The position numbers and the translations under genes are program-made. The notes beneath the pieces were generated by a model, which was not told the origin of the DNA, did no database searches, and worked only from the letters and a program-made list of their open reading frames with translations. This document shows, piece by piece, positions 52,822 through 63,479 of a DNA stretch of 64,000 nt (within the stretch, counting starts at the first letter, position 1; every line of letters begins with the position of its first letter). Location of the stretch: contig DATJYC010000006.1 in the NCBI GenBank assembly GCA_035499735.1, positions 1 to 64,000 on the forward strand, read 5' to 3'. The DNA comes from VBDM01 sp035499735. GTDB taxonomy: Bacteria; Pseudomonadota; Gammaproteobacteria; Burkholderiales; SG8-39.

Positions 52822-55289
52822 GCGGCGGCCACCTCCTTCTGCGTGCGCCGGACCGGCTTGCCGTCCGGACCCTTCAGCTCGTCGCCGTCGCCGCCTTCCC
52901 ACGGCGGCAATACGAACGTCGGCGCGGGATAGGGCACCGCGGGGAAGCTTTCCGGGCCGACGCGCGGGGTCTCGCCCTTCGCCTTCTTCTCCAGGGCGGC
53001 GAGCACCTTGTCCGGTGTGATCGGCACCTCGTCGATTCTCACGCCGACCGCGTCGTAGATCGCGTTTGCCACCGCCGGCATCACCGGCAGCAGCGGGCCC
53101 TGCCCGGCTTCCTTCGCGCCGAACGGGCAGTTGGGATCCGGGTATTCGACGATCGCCACGTCCACCTCGGGCATGTCGAGCGCGGTGAGGCTCTTGTACT
53201 CGAGCATCGAAGGGATCTTGTGCACGAGCGCGCTGGACAGCTTCTCGGGCAATCGCCGGAAGGCCTGCTCCTCCATCAGCGCTTCGCCCAGGCCCATGTA
53301 CACGCCGCCGATCACCTGCCCGCGAACGTGCACCGGGTTGATCGAGCGCCCGATGTCGTGCGCGACCCAGATCTTGGGCACGGTGATCCAGCCGGTCTTC
53401 GGATCGACTTCGGCCTCGACCACGCAGGCCGTGAAGCTGTACGCGGGAGAAGGGCCGACGCCCGCGCCCTTGTACTTGCCTGGCGCCTTCGGCGGCGCGT
53501 ACGAGCCGACCGCGCCGAGCGTGCCGAACTTCGTCTCCGCCGCCGTCACCGCCTCGATAAAGCTCATCGTCTTCGCCGCGTTCTCCGCCGCGAATACCTT
53601 GCCCCGCGAGAGGATCACGCGCTCGGGCAAGGTCTCGAGCTTCTCGGCCGCCGCCGCGGCGATCTGCTCGCGCAACCGCGTCGCCGCCTGCAACGCGGCA
53701 TTGCCCATCATCACCGTGACGCGGCTCGAGTACGAGCCGAGGTCGACCGGCGTCAGTCCGGTATCGCCGGTGAGCACGCGCACCTCCGCCGTGCCGATGC
53801 CGAGCACCTCGGCGACGATCGCAGCGAGCACGTCGTCCGACCCCTGCCCGATTTCAGTCGCGCCGCAGAGCACCGTCACCTGCCCGCTGCGATCGAGCAG
53901 AAGCTGCACGCCAGAGTGCGGCATCTTGTTCCAGTAGATCGACACGCCGGCGCCGCACATGTAGGTGCTCGCCGCGAGCCCGACGCCGCGTCCCTCCGGA
54001 AGCTTGCGGTGCTTCTCCTTCCAGCCGGAGCGCTCGACCACCTGGCGGATGCACTCGGCGAGCCCGGTGCTGCCGACCTTGAGCCAGTTCGCGGTGAGCG
54101 CGTTCTCCTTCGTCACGATGCCGAGGCGGAGTTCGGCCGGATCGATCCCCAGCTTCTCGGCGATCTTGTCGAGCTGCACTTCCTGCCCGAAGCGCGGCTG
54201 CGGCGTCCCGTGGCCGCGCTTGGGGCCGCAGGGAGGCTTGTTGGTGAAGACCCGGCACGCTTCGAACTTGAAGCGCGGCAGCTCGTAGGTCACCGGCGTC
54301 AGCACCCCGGTGTAGAAGGTGCTCGCGGGACCATGCGAGCCGTATCCACCGCCGTCGAGCAGAGTCTGAAGATGCATTCCGGTCAGCTTTCCGTCCTTGC
54401 TGACCCCGGTCCGGAACTTCATCAGCACCGGGTGCCGGCCGCGGTGCTGGTAGAAGACCTCCTCGCGCGTAAGGCAGATCTTCACCGGGCGCCCGAGGAT
54501 CATGGCCGCTTTCGACACCACCATCTCGTGATTGGCCGGGTCGCATTTGCCGCCGAAGCCGCCGCCGTTCTGCGTCGCGATCACGCGGACCTGCGAGGCC
54601 GGGACCTGCAGCACCCGCGCGAGCTGCCGGTGCAGGTAGTGCGGATTCTGGGTGCTGGTCTGCAGGAGCAGCTTGCCGTCGCCCTCGATCGAGGCGAGCG
54701 AGGCCTGCTGCTCCATCGGAAGGTGAGTATTGCCCTGGTAGAAGAACGTATCCTCGAACACGTAGTCGCTCCTCGCGAGCGCCTCCTCGACGTCGCCGAA
54801 TTCGTAGGACTGGTTGCGATGGATGTTGCCCTGCTCGCCGTAGTCGTGGATGCGTGGCTCGGGACGCGCGAGCGCTTCCGCCGGATCGGAGATCGTCTGC
54901 AGCTTGCGGTACCTCACGTCGATCAGCTCGATCGCCTCGAGCGCCGTGACTTCGTCTTTCGCGATCACCGCGGCGAGCGGATCGCCGACGTGGCGCACCC
55001 TCTCGGGCGCGAGCGCGTATTCGTCGAGCGACACCGGCATGATGCCGAACGGGACCGGAAAGTCCTTCCCGGTCAGCACGAGATGCACTCCGGGATATTC
55101 CCTTGCGCGCGAGCAGTCGATCGATTCGATCACCGCGTGGGGATGGGGCGAGCGCAGCAGCTTGCAATGCGCCATGCGCGGCAGCGAGAGGTCGTCGGCG
55201 AAGCGCGCCTGGCCGGTCGTCTTGCCGCGCCCGTCGACCCGCCGGCGCGGCTGGCCGACCACCTCGAAGCGTTTCTTTTCCGCGCTCAT
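52818..55289 (-). CDS. hcrA: 4-Hydroxybenzoyl-CoA reductase, alpha (molybdenum) subunit
   Basis: An 823-residue molybdopterin subunit. The Moco-binding pattern includes QNGGGFGGKCDPANHEM, RREEVFYQHRGRHPV-like TREEVFYQHRGRHPV, VLCGATEIGQGSDDVLA and the late Glu in FGAKEAGQGPLLPVMPA that is the catalytic base of the family. It should reductively remove the para-hydroxyl of 4-hydroxybenzoyl-CoA to give benzoyl-CoA. ATG 55289 overlaps the hcrC stop by four bases. The subunit order C-A-B on the strand agrees with one operon. Confidence 0.92.
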   Translation of the reverse strand: MSAEKKRFEVVGQPRRRVDGRGKTTGQARFADDLSLPRMAHCKLLRSPHPHAVIESIDCSRAREYPGVHLVLTGKDFPVPFGIMPVSLDEYALAPERVRHVGDPLAAVIAKDEVTALEAIELIDVRYRKLQTISDPAEALARPEPRIHDYGEQGNIHRNQSYEFGDVEEALARSDYVFEDTFFYQGNTHLPMEQQASLASIEGDGKLLLQTSTQNPHYLHRQLARVLQVPASQVRVIATQNGGGFGGKCDPANHEMVVSKAAMILGRPVKICLTREEVFYQHRGRHPVLMKFRTGVSKDGKLTGMHLQTLLDGGGYGSHGPASTFYTGVLTPVTYELPRFKFEACRVFTNKPPCGPKRGHGTPQPRFGQEVQLDKIAEKLGIDPAELRLGIVTKENALTANWLKVGSTGLAECIRQVVERSGWKEKHRKLPEGRGVGLAASTYMCGAGVSIYWNKMPHSGVQLLLDRSGQVTVLCGATEIGQGSDDVLAAIVAEVLGIGTAEVRVLTGDTGLTPVDLGSYSSRVTVMMGNAALQAATRLREQIAAAAAEKLETLPERVILSRGKVFAAENAAKTMSFIEAVTAAETKFGTLGAVGSYAPPKAPGKYKGAGVGPSPAYSFTACVVEAEVDPKTGWITVPKIWVAHDIGRSINPVHVRGQVIGGVYMGLGEALMEEQAFRRLPEKLSSALVHKIPSMLEYKSLTALDMPEVDVAIVEYPDPNCPFGAKEAGQGPLLPVMPAVANAIYDAVGVRIDEVPITPDKVLAALEKKAKGETPRVGPESFPAVPYPAPTFVLPPWEGGDGDELKGPDGKPVRRTQKEVAAA

Positions 55290-55780
55290 TTCGAATTCCT
55301 TATTTCGGCGGCGGCTTGCTCGATCGCCTCGACGATCTGGTTGTAGCCGGTGCAGCGGCAGATGTTCCCCGAGATCGCCTCCTTGATGCGCTCGCGGCTC
55401 GGATTCGGCTCGCGCTCGAGCAGCGCCTTCGCCGTCATCAGCATGCCGGAGGTGCAGTAGCCGCACTGCGAGCCGCCGCAGTCGGCGAACGCCGCCTGGA
55501 GCGGGTGGAGCTTCGTGCCGCTCGCCAGGCCCTCGACCGTCTCGATCTCGCGCCCTTCGCACTCGAGAGCCAATGCCAGGCACGACAGTACCGGCGCGCC
55601 GTCGACGAGCACCGCACAGGCGCCGCATTCGCCGAGCTCGCACCCATGCTTGGTCCCGGTGAGGTTCATCTCCTCGCGCAGCACCTCGAGGAGCGTCTTG
55701 TACGAAGCGAAGGAGACTTCCTGCGGCTCGCCGTTCACTCGCAGGACCAGATGCACGTTCTTGGGGGCCGGGGCGTTCAT
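55286..55780 (-). CDS. hcrC: 4-Hydroxybenzoyl-CoA reductase, gamma (2x 2Fe-2S) subunit
   Basis: A 164-residue iron-sulfur subunit of the xanthine-oxidase family. The plant-type cluster ligands are in GCELGECGACAVLVDG with a fourth in PVLSC; the second cluster ligands are in GSQCGYCTSGM and NICRCTGYNQIV. It relays electrons between FAD and the molybdenum cofactor. ATG 55780 overlaps the TetR stop by four bases. Confidence 0.93.
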   Translation of the reverse strand: MNAPAPKNVHLVLRVNGEPQEVSFASYKTLLEVLREEMNLTGTKHGCELGECGACAVLVDGAPVLSCLALALECEGREIETVEGLASGTKLHPLQAAFADCGGSQCGYCTSGMLMTAKALLEREPNPSRERIKEAISGNICRCTGYNQIVEAIEQAAAEIRNSK

Positions 55781-56418
55781 TTGCCCTTCCTCGCGGGCAG
55801 CAGCCCGCGCACCAGGTAGTCGGAGAGCGATTCGGCGATCTCGGCGACCGATCGCGCGCCGTCGTGCCGGTACCACCGCGCGGTCCAGTTCACCGCACCC
55901 AGCATCGCGCGCGTCACGAGCGCGGGGTCCACGGGCGCGAACTCGCCGGCCCTGACGCCTTCGGCGACCAGCGCGCGCACGGCGCGCTCGTAGGCGTCGC
56001 GCTTCTGCACGACGCCCGCGCGCATGTCCTCCGGCAGCGCCTCGACCTCCAGGTGCGCGGTGGCCCCTTCCAGCTCGTCGAGCATGCAGTGCACATGCCC
56101 GGCGAGCACCGAGCGCAGCCGGCCGGCCCAGGAGCCCGGGACCGCGCGCGCGGCCTTTACGCCGGCCGCAAGGCGCTCGAGCGTGCGCTCCTGGCAGAAC
56201 AGCAGGAGCTCGTCCTTGCCGCTGAAGTAATAGTAGAGGTTGCCCGGCGAGAGGTCGGCTTCCTCGGCGATCTCGCGCATGCCGGTCGCCGACACGCCGA
56301 GGCGTCGGAATACGCGCGCGGCGGCGCGCAGAATGTCCAGGCGGCGCGCATCGTTCCTGCGCTGGACACGCTCGGAGAAAGCGGCTTCGTTCGAACTGCG
56401 ATTCAAAACTTGAACCAT
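55777..56418 (-). CDS. TetR-family transcriptional regulator
   Basis: A 213-residue regulator. The N-terminal helix-turn-helix (about residues 27-73) has ILRAAARVFRRLGVSATGM and EEADLSPGNLYYYFSGKDEL, typical of TetR. The C-terminal ligand domain has no recognised specificity; an aryl-CoA effector is plausible from context. ATG 56418. It is embedded between the second ligase and hcrC, and its ATG lies within an imperfect dyad. Confidence 0.9.
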   Translation of the reverse strand: MVQVLNRSSNEAAFSERVQRRNDARRLDILRAAARVFRRLGVSATGMREIAEEADLSPGNLYYYFSGKDELLLFCQERTLERLAAGVKAARAVPGSWAGRLRSVLAGHVHCMLDELEGATAHLEVEALPEDMRAGVVQKRDAYERAVRALVAEGVRAGEFAPVDPALVTRAMLGAVNWTARWYRHDGARSVAEIAESLSDYLVRGLLPARKGK

Positions 56419-56426
56419 TGTTCGAA
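56390..56426. promoter_or_regulatory. Possible TetR operator with TTCGAA dyads
   Basis: TTCGAA occurs at 56390-56395 and 56421-56426, 31 bases apart, and GAACCATTGTTC (56412-56423) is an inverted repeat over the TetR start. Such short dyads around a TetR gene are often its operator. TTCGAA is a palindrome that will occur by chance, so this is weak. Confidence 0.35.
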
Positions 56427-56464
56427 TTCTAGGCGAACGCGCGGCGGGGCACAAGCGTCCGCGG

Positions 56465-58045
56465 TCAAGCGCGCAGCTTGAAACGCTGGATCTTGCCGGT
56501 GGGCGTCTTGGGCAGCTCCGCGATGAACTCGATCCAGCGCGGATACTTGTAGGGCGCGAGCCGGTCCTTGATGTGCCGCTGCAGTGCGAGCTTGAGCTCG
56601 TCACAGGGCGAGGCTCCATCCTTCAGCACGACAAAGGCCTTGGGCTTGACCAGGCGGTTGTCGTCCTCGCGCGCGACCACCGCGGCCTCGAGCACCGCGT
56701 CGTGGCTGGCGAGCGCGGCCTCGACCTCGGCCGGAGACACGAACAGGCCCGAGACCTTTATCATGTCGTCGGACCGTCCGGCGTAGACAAAGTAGCCGTT
56801 CTCGTCCTGCCTGAACTTGTCCCCGCTCCGGAACCAGGGGCCGAGGAAGGTCGAGCGGCTCTTTTCACGGTTGTTCCAGTAGAAGGCTGCGCTCGTCGGC
56901 CCGCGCACCTGCAGCTCGCCGAGCTCCCCGTGCTTGACCGGCCTGCCCTCCTCGTCCACGAGCCGGAGCTCGTACCCCGGCACTGCCGTTCCTGTGGCCC
57001 CGTAGCGCACGTGGCCGCGGCGCGCGCTGATGTACATATGCATCATTTCGGTCGTTCCGATTCCCTCGAGGATGTCGACGCCGGCCTTGTCCCTCCAGCG
57101 CTTTCCGAGCTCGGCGGGGAGCGCCTCGCCGGCCGAGACGCACGCACGCAGCCCCAGCTCTCCCTTCCCCGGAAACTCCGGGCTGGCGAGCATCGACGCG
57201 TAGAGCGTGGGCACTCCGTAGAAGACGGTGGGCTTTCTCCCGACCAGTCGCTTGAATACCGCGGCGGGCGTGGCGCGCTCGGCCATGAGCACGGCGGTGG
57301 CACCGGTGGCGAGGGTGAACGTGAGCGCGTTTCCCAGACCGTAGACGAAGCACAGCTTCGCCGCGGAGAAAAGCACATCCGACTCAGCAACTCCCAGCAC
57401 GGCCTTGCCATAGAGCTCCGCGGTGATCGCCATGCTCGAGTGGACGTGCACGGTGCCCTTAGGCGCGCCGGTCGAGCCCGAGGAATAGAACCAGCAGCAC
57501 GCGTCGTCCGAGGTGGTGGGAGACGCATCGAGGACGGGCGAGCCCGAGGCGAGCACGTCCTCGACCGAAACGCGTCCCTTCGCGCGGCGGCCCGAGACGA
57601 TCACGTGCCGCAGGAACGGCATGTTCCCGACGAGCGGCTCGAACTGCGGCAGCAGGTGCTCGGAGACGACGAGCGCCCGCGCGCGGCTGTCGGCGAGCAT
57701 GTGCGCATAGTCCTTCGGCGTGAGCAGCGTGTTCACCGAGACCGGGACGATTCCGGCCTTGATAGCGCCGAGGAACGCGGTGGGGAAATCGATCGTATCG
57801 GCGAGGGCGAGCAGCACCCGCTCCTCCATGCCGATGCCCAGGCCCAGGAGCGCCGACCCGAAGCGGTTCACGCGCTGGGCGAGCTCGCCGAAGCTGTACT
57901 CGCCGCCGTCGTCGATGAACGCGAGCTTGCCGGAGCGCCCCGCGAGAAGGTTGCGCTCGATCAGGTCGTGCGCCGCGTTGTAGTCACGGGGAACGTGGAC
58001 CGTCGGGGGGCTCGCCGAATGATCGGCGCTGCTGAACGACGCCAC
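56465..58045 (-). CDS. Benzoate-CoA ligase family protein, copy 2
   Basis: A 526-residue acyl-CoA synthetase, clearly paralogous to copy 1. WFYSSGSTGAPKGTVHVHSS, GIGTTEMMHMYISA, RSGDKFRQDENGY and PKTPTGKIQRFKLR are intact, the last with the catalytic Lys. GTG start at 58045 has a GGAGGAGGG ribosome site. It lies 24 bases after the flavodoxin and upstream of TetR and hcrCAB, so of the two ligases it is the better candidate for 4-hydroxybenzoate activation; this is inference from context. Confidence 0.9.
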   Translation of the reverse strand: MASFSSADHSASPPTVHVPRDYNAAHDLIERNLLAGRSGKLAFIDDGGEYSFGELAQRVNRFGSALLGLGIGMEERVLLALADTIDFPTAFLGAIKAGIVPVSVNTLLTPKDYAHMLADSRARALVVSEHLLPQFEPLVGNMPFLRHVIVSGRRAKGRVSVEDVLASGSPVLDASPTTSDDACCWFYSSGSTGAPKGTVHVHSSMAITAELYGKAVLGVAESDVLFSAAKLCFVYGLGNALTFTLATGATAVLMAERATPAAVFKRLVGRKPTVFYGVPTLYASMLASPEFPGKGELGLRACVSAGEALPAELGKRWRDKAGVDILEGIGTTEMMHMYISARRGHVRYGATGTAVPGYELRLVDEEGRPVKHGELGELQVRGPTSAAFYWNNREKSRSTFLGPWFRSGDKFRQDENGYFVYAGRSDDMIKVSGLFVSPAEVEAALASHDAVLEAAVVAREDDNRLVKPKAFVVLKDGASPCDELKLALQRHIKDRLAPYKYPRWIEFIAELPKTPTGKIQRFKLRA

Positions 58046-58069
58046 CGCGCTATCCCTCCTCCCCTCGAT

Positions 58070-58546
58070 TCAGGCCTCGAGCTTGGCTTCCTTGCGGCAC
58101 AAGGCGATCCAGTCGGCGGCCCACGCCACCGCCAGTTCTTCGGGCATGGTTCCGGCGCTCGCGTCGTGCAGCATGACCTCCCCGATGCGCCGCGCCCCCA
58201 GCTCGGCGAGGATCGCGTCGAAGCGCCGGCCGCCGTTGCAGAAGGTCTCCGCGTAGGTGCGGTCTCCGAGCGCGATGACCCCGTATTGCACGCCCGAAAG
58301 ATCGGGCCGTGCGTTCCGGAGCGATTCGTAGAGGTGCTTCGCGTTGTCGGGCACGTCGCCCTGACCGTAGGTGGAGGAGCAGATCAGGAACAGACCGCCC
58401 CCCGCGAACGCGCTCGCGTCGAGGCCGTCCATGGGCTTGGTGACCACGCGCGTATCGCCGTCGTCGAGCGTCAGCTCCACTTCCTGCGCGACGAGCTGCG
58501 CCGTCCCCGTCATGGTCCCGACGAGGATGGTCAGCTCGAGCGCCAT
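58070..58546 (-). CDS. Flavodoxin (MioC-like)
   Basis: A 158-residue FMN flavodoxin. The phosphate loop is ILVGTMTGTAQLVAQEV at residue 5, and further FMN contacts lie in LFLICSSTYGQGDVPDNA and YGVIALGDRTYAETFCNGG. It carries one electron pair at low potential. It heads the operon containing ligase 2, TetR and hcrCAB, behind a strong promoter overlapped by BoxR-type sites. A role as electron donor to the reductase or, in the absence of boxA, to BoxB is inference. ATG 58546. Confidence 0.88.
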   Translation of the reverse strand: MALELTILVGTMTGTAQLVAQEVELTLDDGDTRVVTKPMDGLDASAFAGGGLFLICSSTYGQGDVPDNAKHLYESLRNARPDLSGVQYGVIALGDRTYAETFCNGGRRFDAILAELGARRIGEVMLHDASAGTMPEELAVAWAADWIALCRKEAKLEA

Positions 58547-58558
58547 CGGGCCGCGCGC

Positions 58559-58625
58559 TTGCGTTTCGACATGGGCTGCATTATACTGCACGGTTTGCGA
58601 ATGGCAAGCATTATACTGCACTGTG
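58559..58625. promoter_or_regulatory. Divergent boxR / flavodoxin promoters with two BoxR-type operators
   Basis: Two near-identical 14-mers, TGCATTATACTGCA (58577-58590) and AGCATTATACTGCA (58607-58620), lie 30 bases apart, about three helical turns. Read on the minus strand, each contains a perfect TATAAT; the nearer one (58585 to 58580) is 16 bases from TTGCCA (58607 to 58602), a good sigma-70 promoter for the flavodoxin operon. On the plus strand TTGCGT (58559-58564) and TATACT (58582-58587), 17 apart, could drive boxR. Occupancy would block both. Confidence 0.7.
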
Positions 58626-59537
58626 CCCCTGTCGAGCGTTGATATCAAGAAACCTTCACAGCGCGCCGCCACGGCGAAGGAAATCAACGCGGATCCCGAG
58701 CGGGATTACCTGCTCGCGCTGGGAGATAGGCTGCGGGAAGCCCGCGCCCGGCGAGGGATGTCCCGCAAGGTGCTCGCGGCCGATTCGGGCGTGTCGGAGC
58801 GCTACCTGGCCCAACTCGAGGCCGGACTGGGCAACGTCTCCATCCTCTTGCTCCGGCAGATCGCGTCGGCACTCGAGCTGCCGCTCATCGAGCTGCTCGC
58901 CGAGAGCTCGGAAGAGAACACCGAGCTGAGCCTCGCGACGCAATTCCTCAAGAAGCTCCCGCGGCAGAAGCTCGCCGCCGTGCACTCGCAGCTGGTGCGC
59001 GACTATGGGAACACTCGCGACGAGCGCCTCAAGCGGATCGCTCTCATCGGCCTGCGCGGCGCGGGAAAGTCCACGCTCGGCGCGAAGCTCGCCAAGGCGC
59101 TCTCGGTTCCCTTCGTCGAGCTCGACCGCGAGGTGGAGCGCGAAGCCGGGACGAGCCTCTCGGAGATCTTCCTGCTCTACGGGCAGCCGGGCTACTGGCG
59201 CTACGAGCGCCGCGCCCTGGAGAAGGTGCTGCACAAGAACGACCGCGCGGTCATCGCGACCGGCGGCAGCATCGTATCCGAGCCCGGGACGTACGAGCTG
59301 CTCCTTTCGAGCTGCTTCACCGTCTGGCTGAAGGCCGCGCCCGAGGAGCACATGGCGCGGGTCATCGCGCAGGGCGATACGCGTCCCATGGCAGGAAACG
59401 ACCAGGCGATGGAAGACCTGCGGCGCATCCTGGAGGGCCGGGCCATGCTCTATCGCCAGGCCGACGTCGTCGTGGATACCGCCGGCAGGACCGTCGAACG
59501 GAGCCTGGCCGAGCTGCGGAAGTCCGTCGGCGCCTAG
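58623..59537 (+). CDS. boxR: BoxR/BzdR-type regulator: helix-turn-helix fused to shikimate kinase-like domain
   Basis: A 304-residue repressor of benzoyl-CoA catabolic genes. The HTH_3 domain (about residues 28-90) has LREARARRGMSRKVLAADSG and SERYLAQLEAG; the C-terminal domain from about 135 resembles shikimate kinase, with P-loop IGLRGAGKSTLGAKLA and FVELDREVEREAG. In BoxR/BzdR proteins this domain binds benzoyl-CoA, which releases the repressor from DNA. The only suitable start is GTG 58623, three bases after an operator-like site, so it should be autoregulated. Confidence 0.93.
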   Translation: MPLSSVDIKKPSQRAATAKEINADPERDYLLALGDRLREARARRGMSRKVLAADSGVSERYLAQLEAGLGNVSILLLRQIASALELPLIELLAESSEENTELSLATQFLKKLPRQKLAAVHSQLVRDYGNTRDERLKRIALIGLRGAGKSTLGAKLAKALSVPFVELDREVEREAGTSLSEIFLLYGQPGYWRYERRALEKVLHKNDRAVIATGGSIVSEPGTYELLLSSCFTVWLKAAPEEHMARVIAQGDTRPMAGNDQAMEDLRRILEGRAMLYRQADVVVDTAGRTVERSLAELRKSVGA

Positions 59538-59566
59538 CCCGCGCCGCCACCCTATCGGAGCACATC

Positions 59567-61243
<1,677 letters not shown>

Positions 61244-61264
61244 GTCCGCGGCATAAGGACAGAT

Positions 61265-62692
<1,428 letters not shown>

Positions 62693-62993
62693 CTTGTCCG
62701 GAGCGTTAGTCGCGAGCTTATCCAGCCCAAGTTGACATCAGCGCAGTGCGTGCTGGATTCTCTGGTCCCCCCACATCTCTTGTCGGGGTTCCCCGATGGG
62801 AGCAATACAAATCACTCCCAGCGCCGCTTCCTTTCCGCGGATCCGCGCCTCGGAGTTGAGTTGCCTAGCTAAAGATCTCCCCGCACCGGAGGCAGGCGAT
62901 CAACAACCTGGCGGTGGATTTCGAGAATGTAAGGTTGAGTTGAGCAACAAGTTCCAGCCCGTGCGGCAAATTCATACTGCGTGTTCCCGCCGT
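62693..62993. other. Non-coding junction with scar of a second boxB 3' end
   Basis: No convincing gene. Positions 62882-62943 match the boxB 3' end at 62629-62692 almost base for base, with mainly silent differences; in the boxB frame they read INNLAVDFENVRLS and a stop. The 5' part (62693-62881) contains no open frame of interest. The local base composition falls toward the next genes. This marks the edge of the box island. Confidence 0.75.
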
Positions 62994-63479
62994 TCACTGT
63001 GCGCAAATCTTTCGAATGTAGCCGTCATCAACCTGAGATTTCGCGACATCGATCTGCCGCACCAAGAACCGTTGAACACACTTAGATTGAGCGCGGTCGC
63101 AAATCTGCGTCGCAAGCAGTACACCGAGCTGCGAGGGTTTCCTCCCTTGATAGAAGCGAAGGAGCCTGACTTCTTCTACAACTTCTTCTCCAACGCGATG
63201 TCGCAAAGTCTCCCAGGAACGCTTTTTCGAGCCGCAGCTCCTATATCCCGCCTCCGCTAGTTGGCTCTCTAGGCGATTCGCTACTAAGTAGCTATTTGGC
63301 TCAACCTGAATAAGGAACGAAGCCTCGTATAGAGATCCGTCTGATCCTCCAGTAGCTTTGAAGTCGGTAGCAGCTAGTGGCGGGGCAATTTCAGCGGGGA
63401 AGTGCGACTGGGAGGGACACCCACCAAGTAGCGCAAGACACGCGAGCGCAACAACCTTTAGTCTTACCTTCCTGTGCAT
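62994..63479 (-). CDS. Predicted lipoprotein, candidate RHS immunity protein
   Basis: A 161-residue lipoprotein. The signal (LKVVALACLALLGGCPSQ) ends in lipobox LLGGC, lipidated Cys near residue 21. The rest is a mixed alpha/beta domain with three further Cys (YRSCGSKKRS, QICDRAQSKC) and no recognised family. ATG 63479 overlaps the 3' end of the RHS gene by 16 bases, an arrangement usual for toxin and immunity genes. An accessory lipoprotein unrelated to immunity is the alternative. Its lower GC content contrasts with the box genes. Confidence 0.65.
   Translation of the reverse strand: MHRKVRLKVVALACLALLGGCPSQSHFPAEIAPPLAATDFKATGGSDGSLYEASFLIQVEPNSYLVANRLESQLAEAGYRSCGSKKRSWETLRHRVGEEVVEEVRLLRFYQGRKPSQLGVLLATQICDRAQSKCVQRFLVRQIDVAKSQVDDGYIRKICAQ

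Noticed and set aside
62796..63260. Plus-strand open frame of 154 codons across the scar and the lipoprotein gene
   Set aside because: The minus-strand frame has a clear lipoprotein signal and couples to the RHS gene; the plus frame shows no signal or motif.
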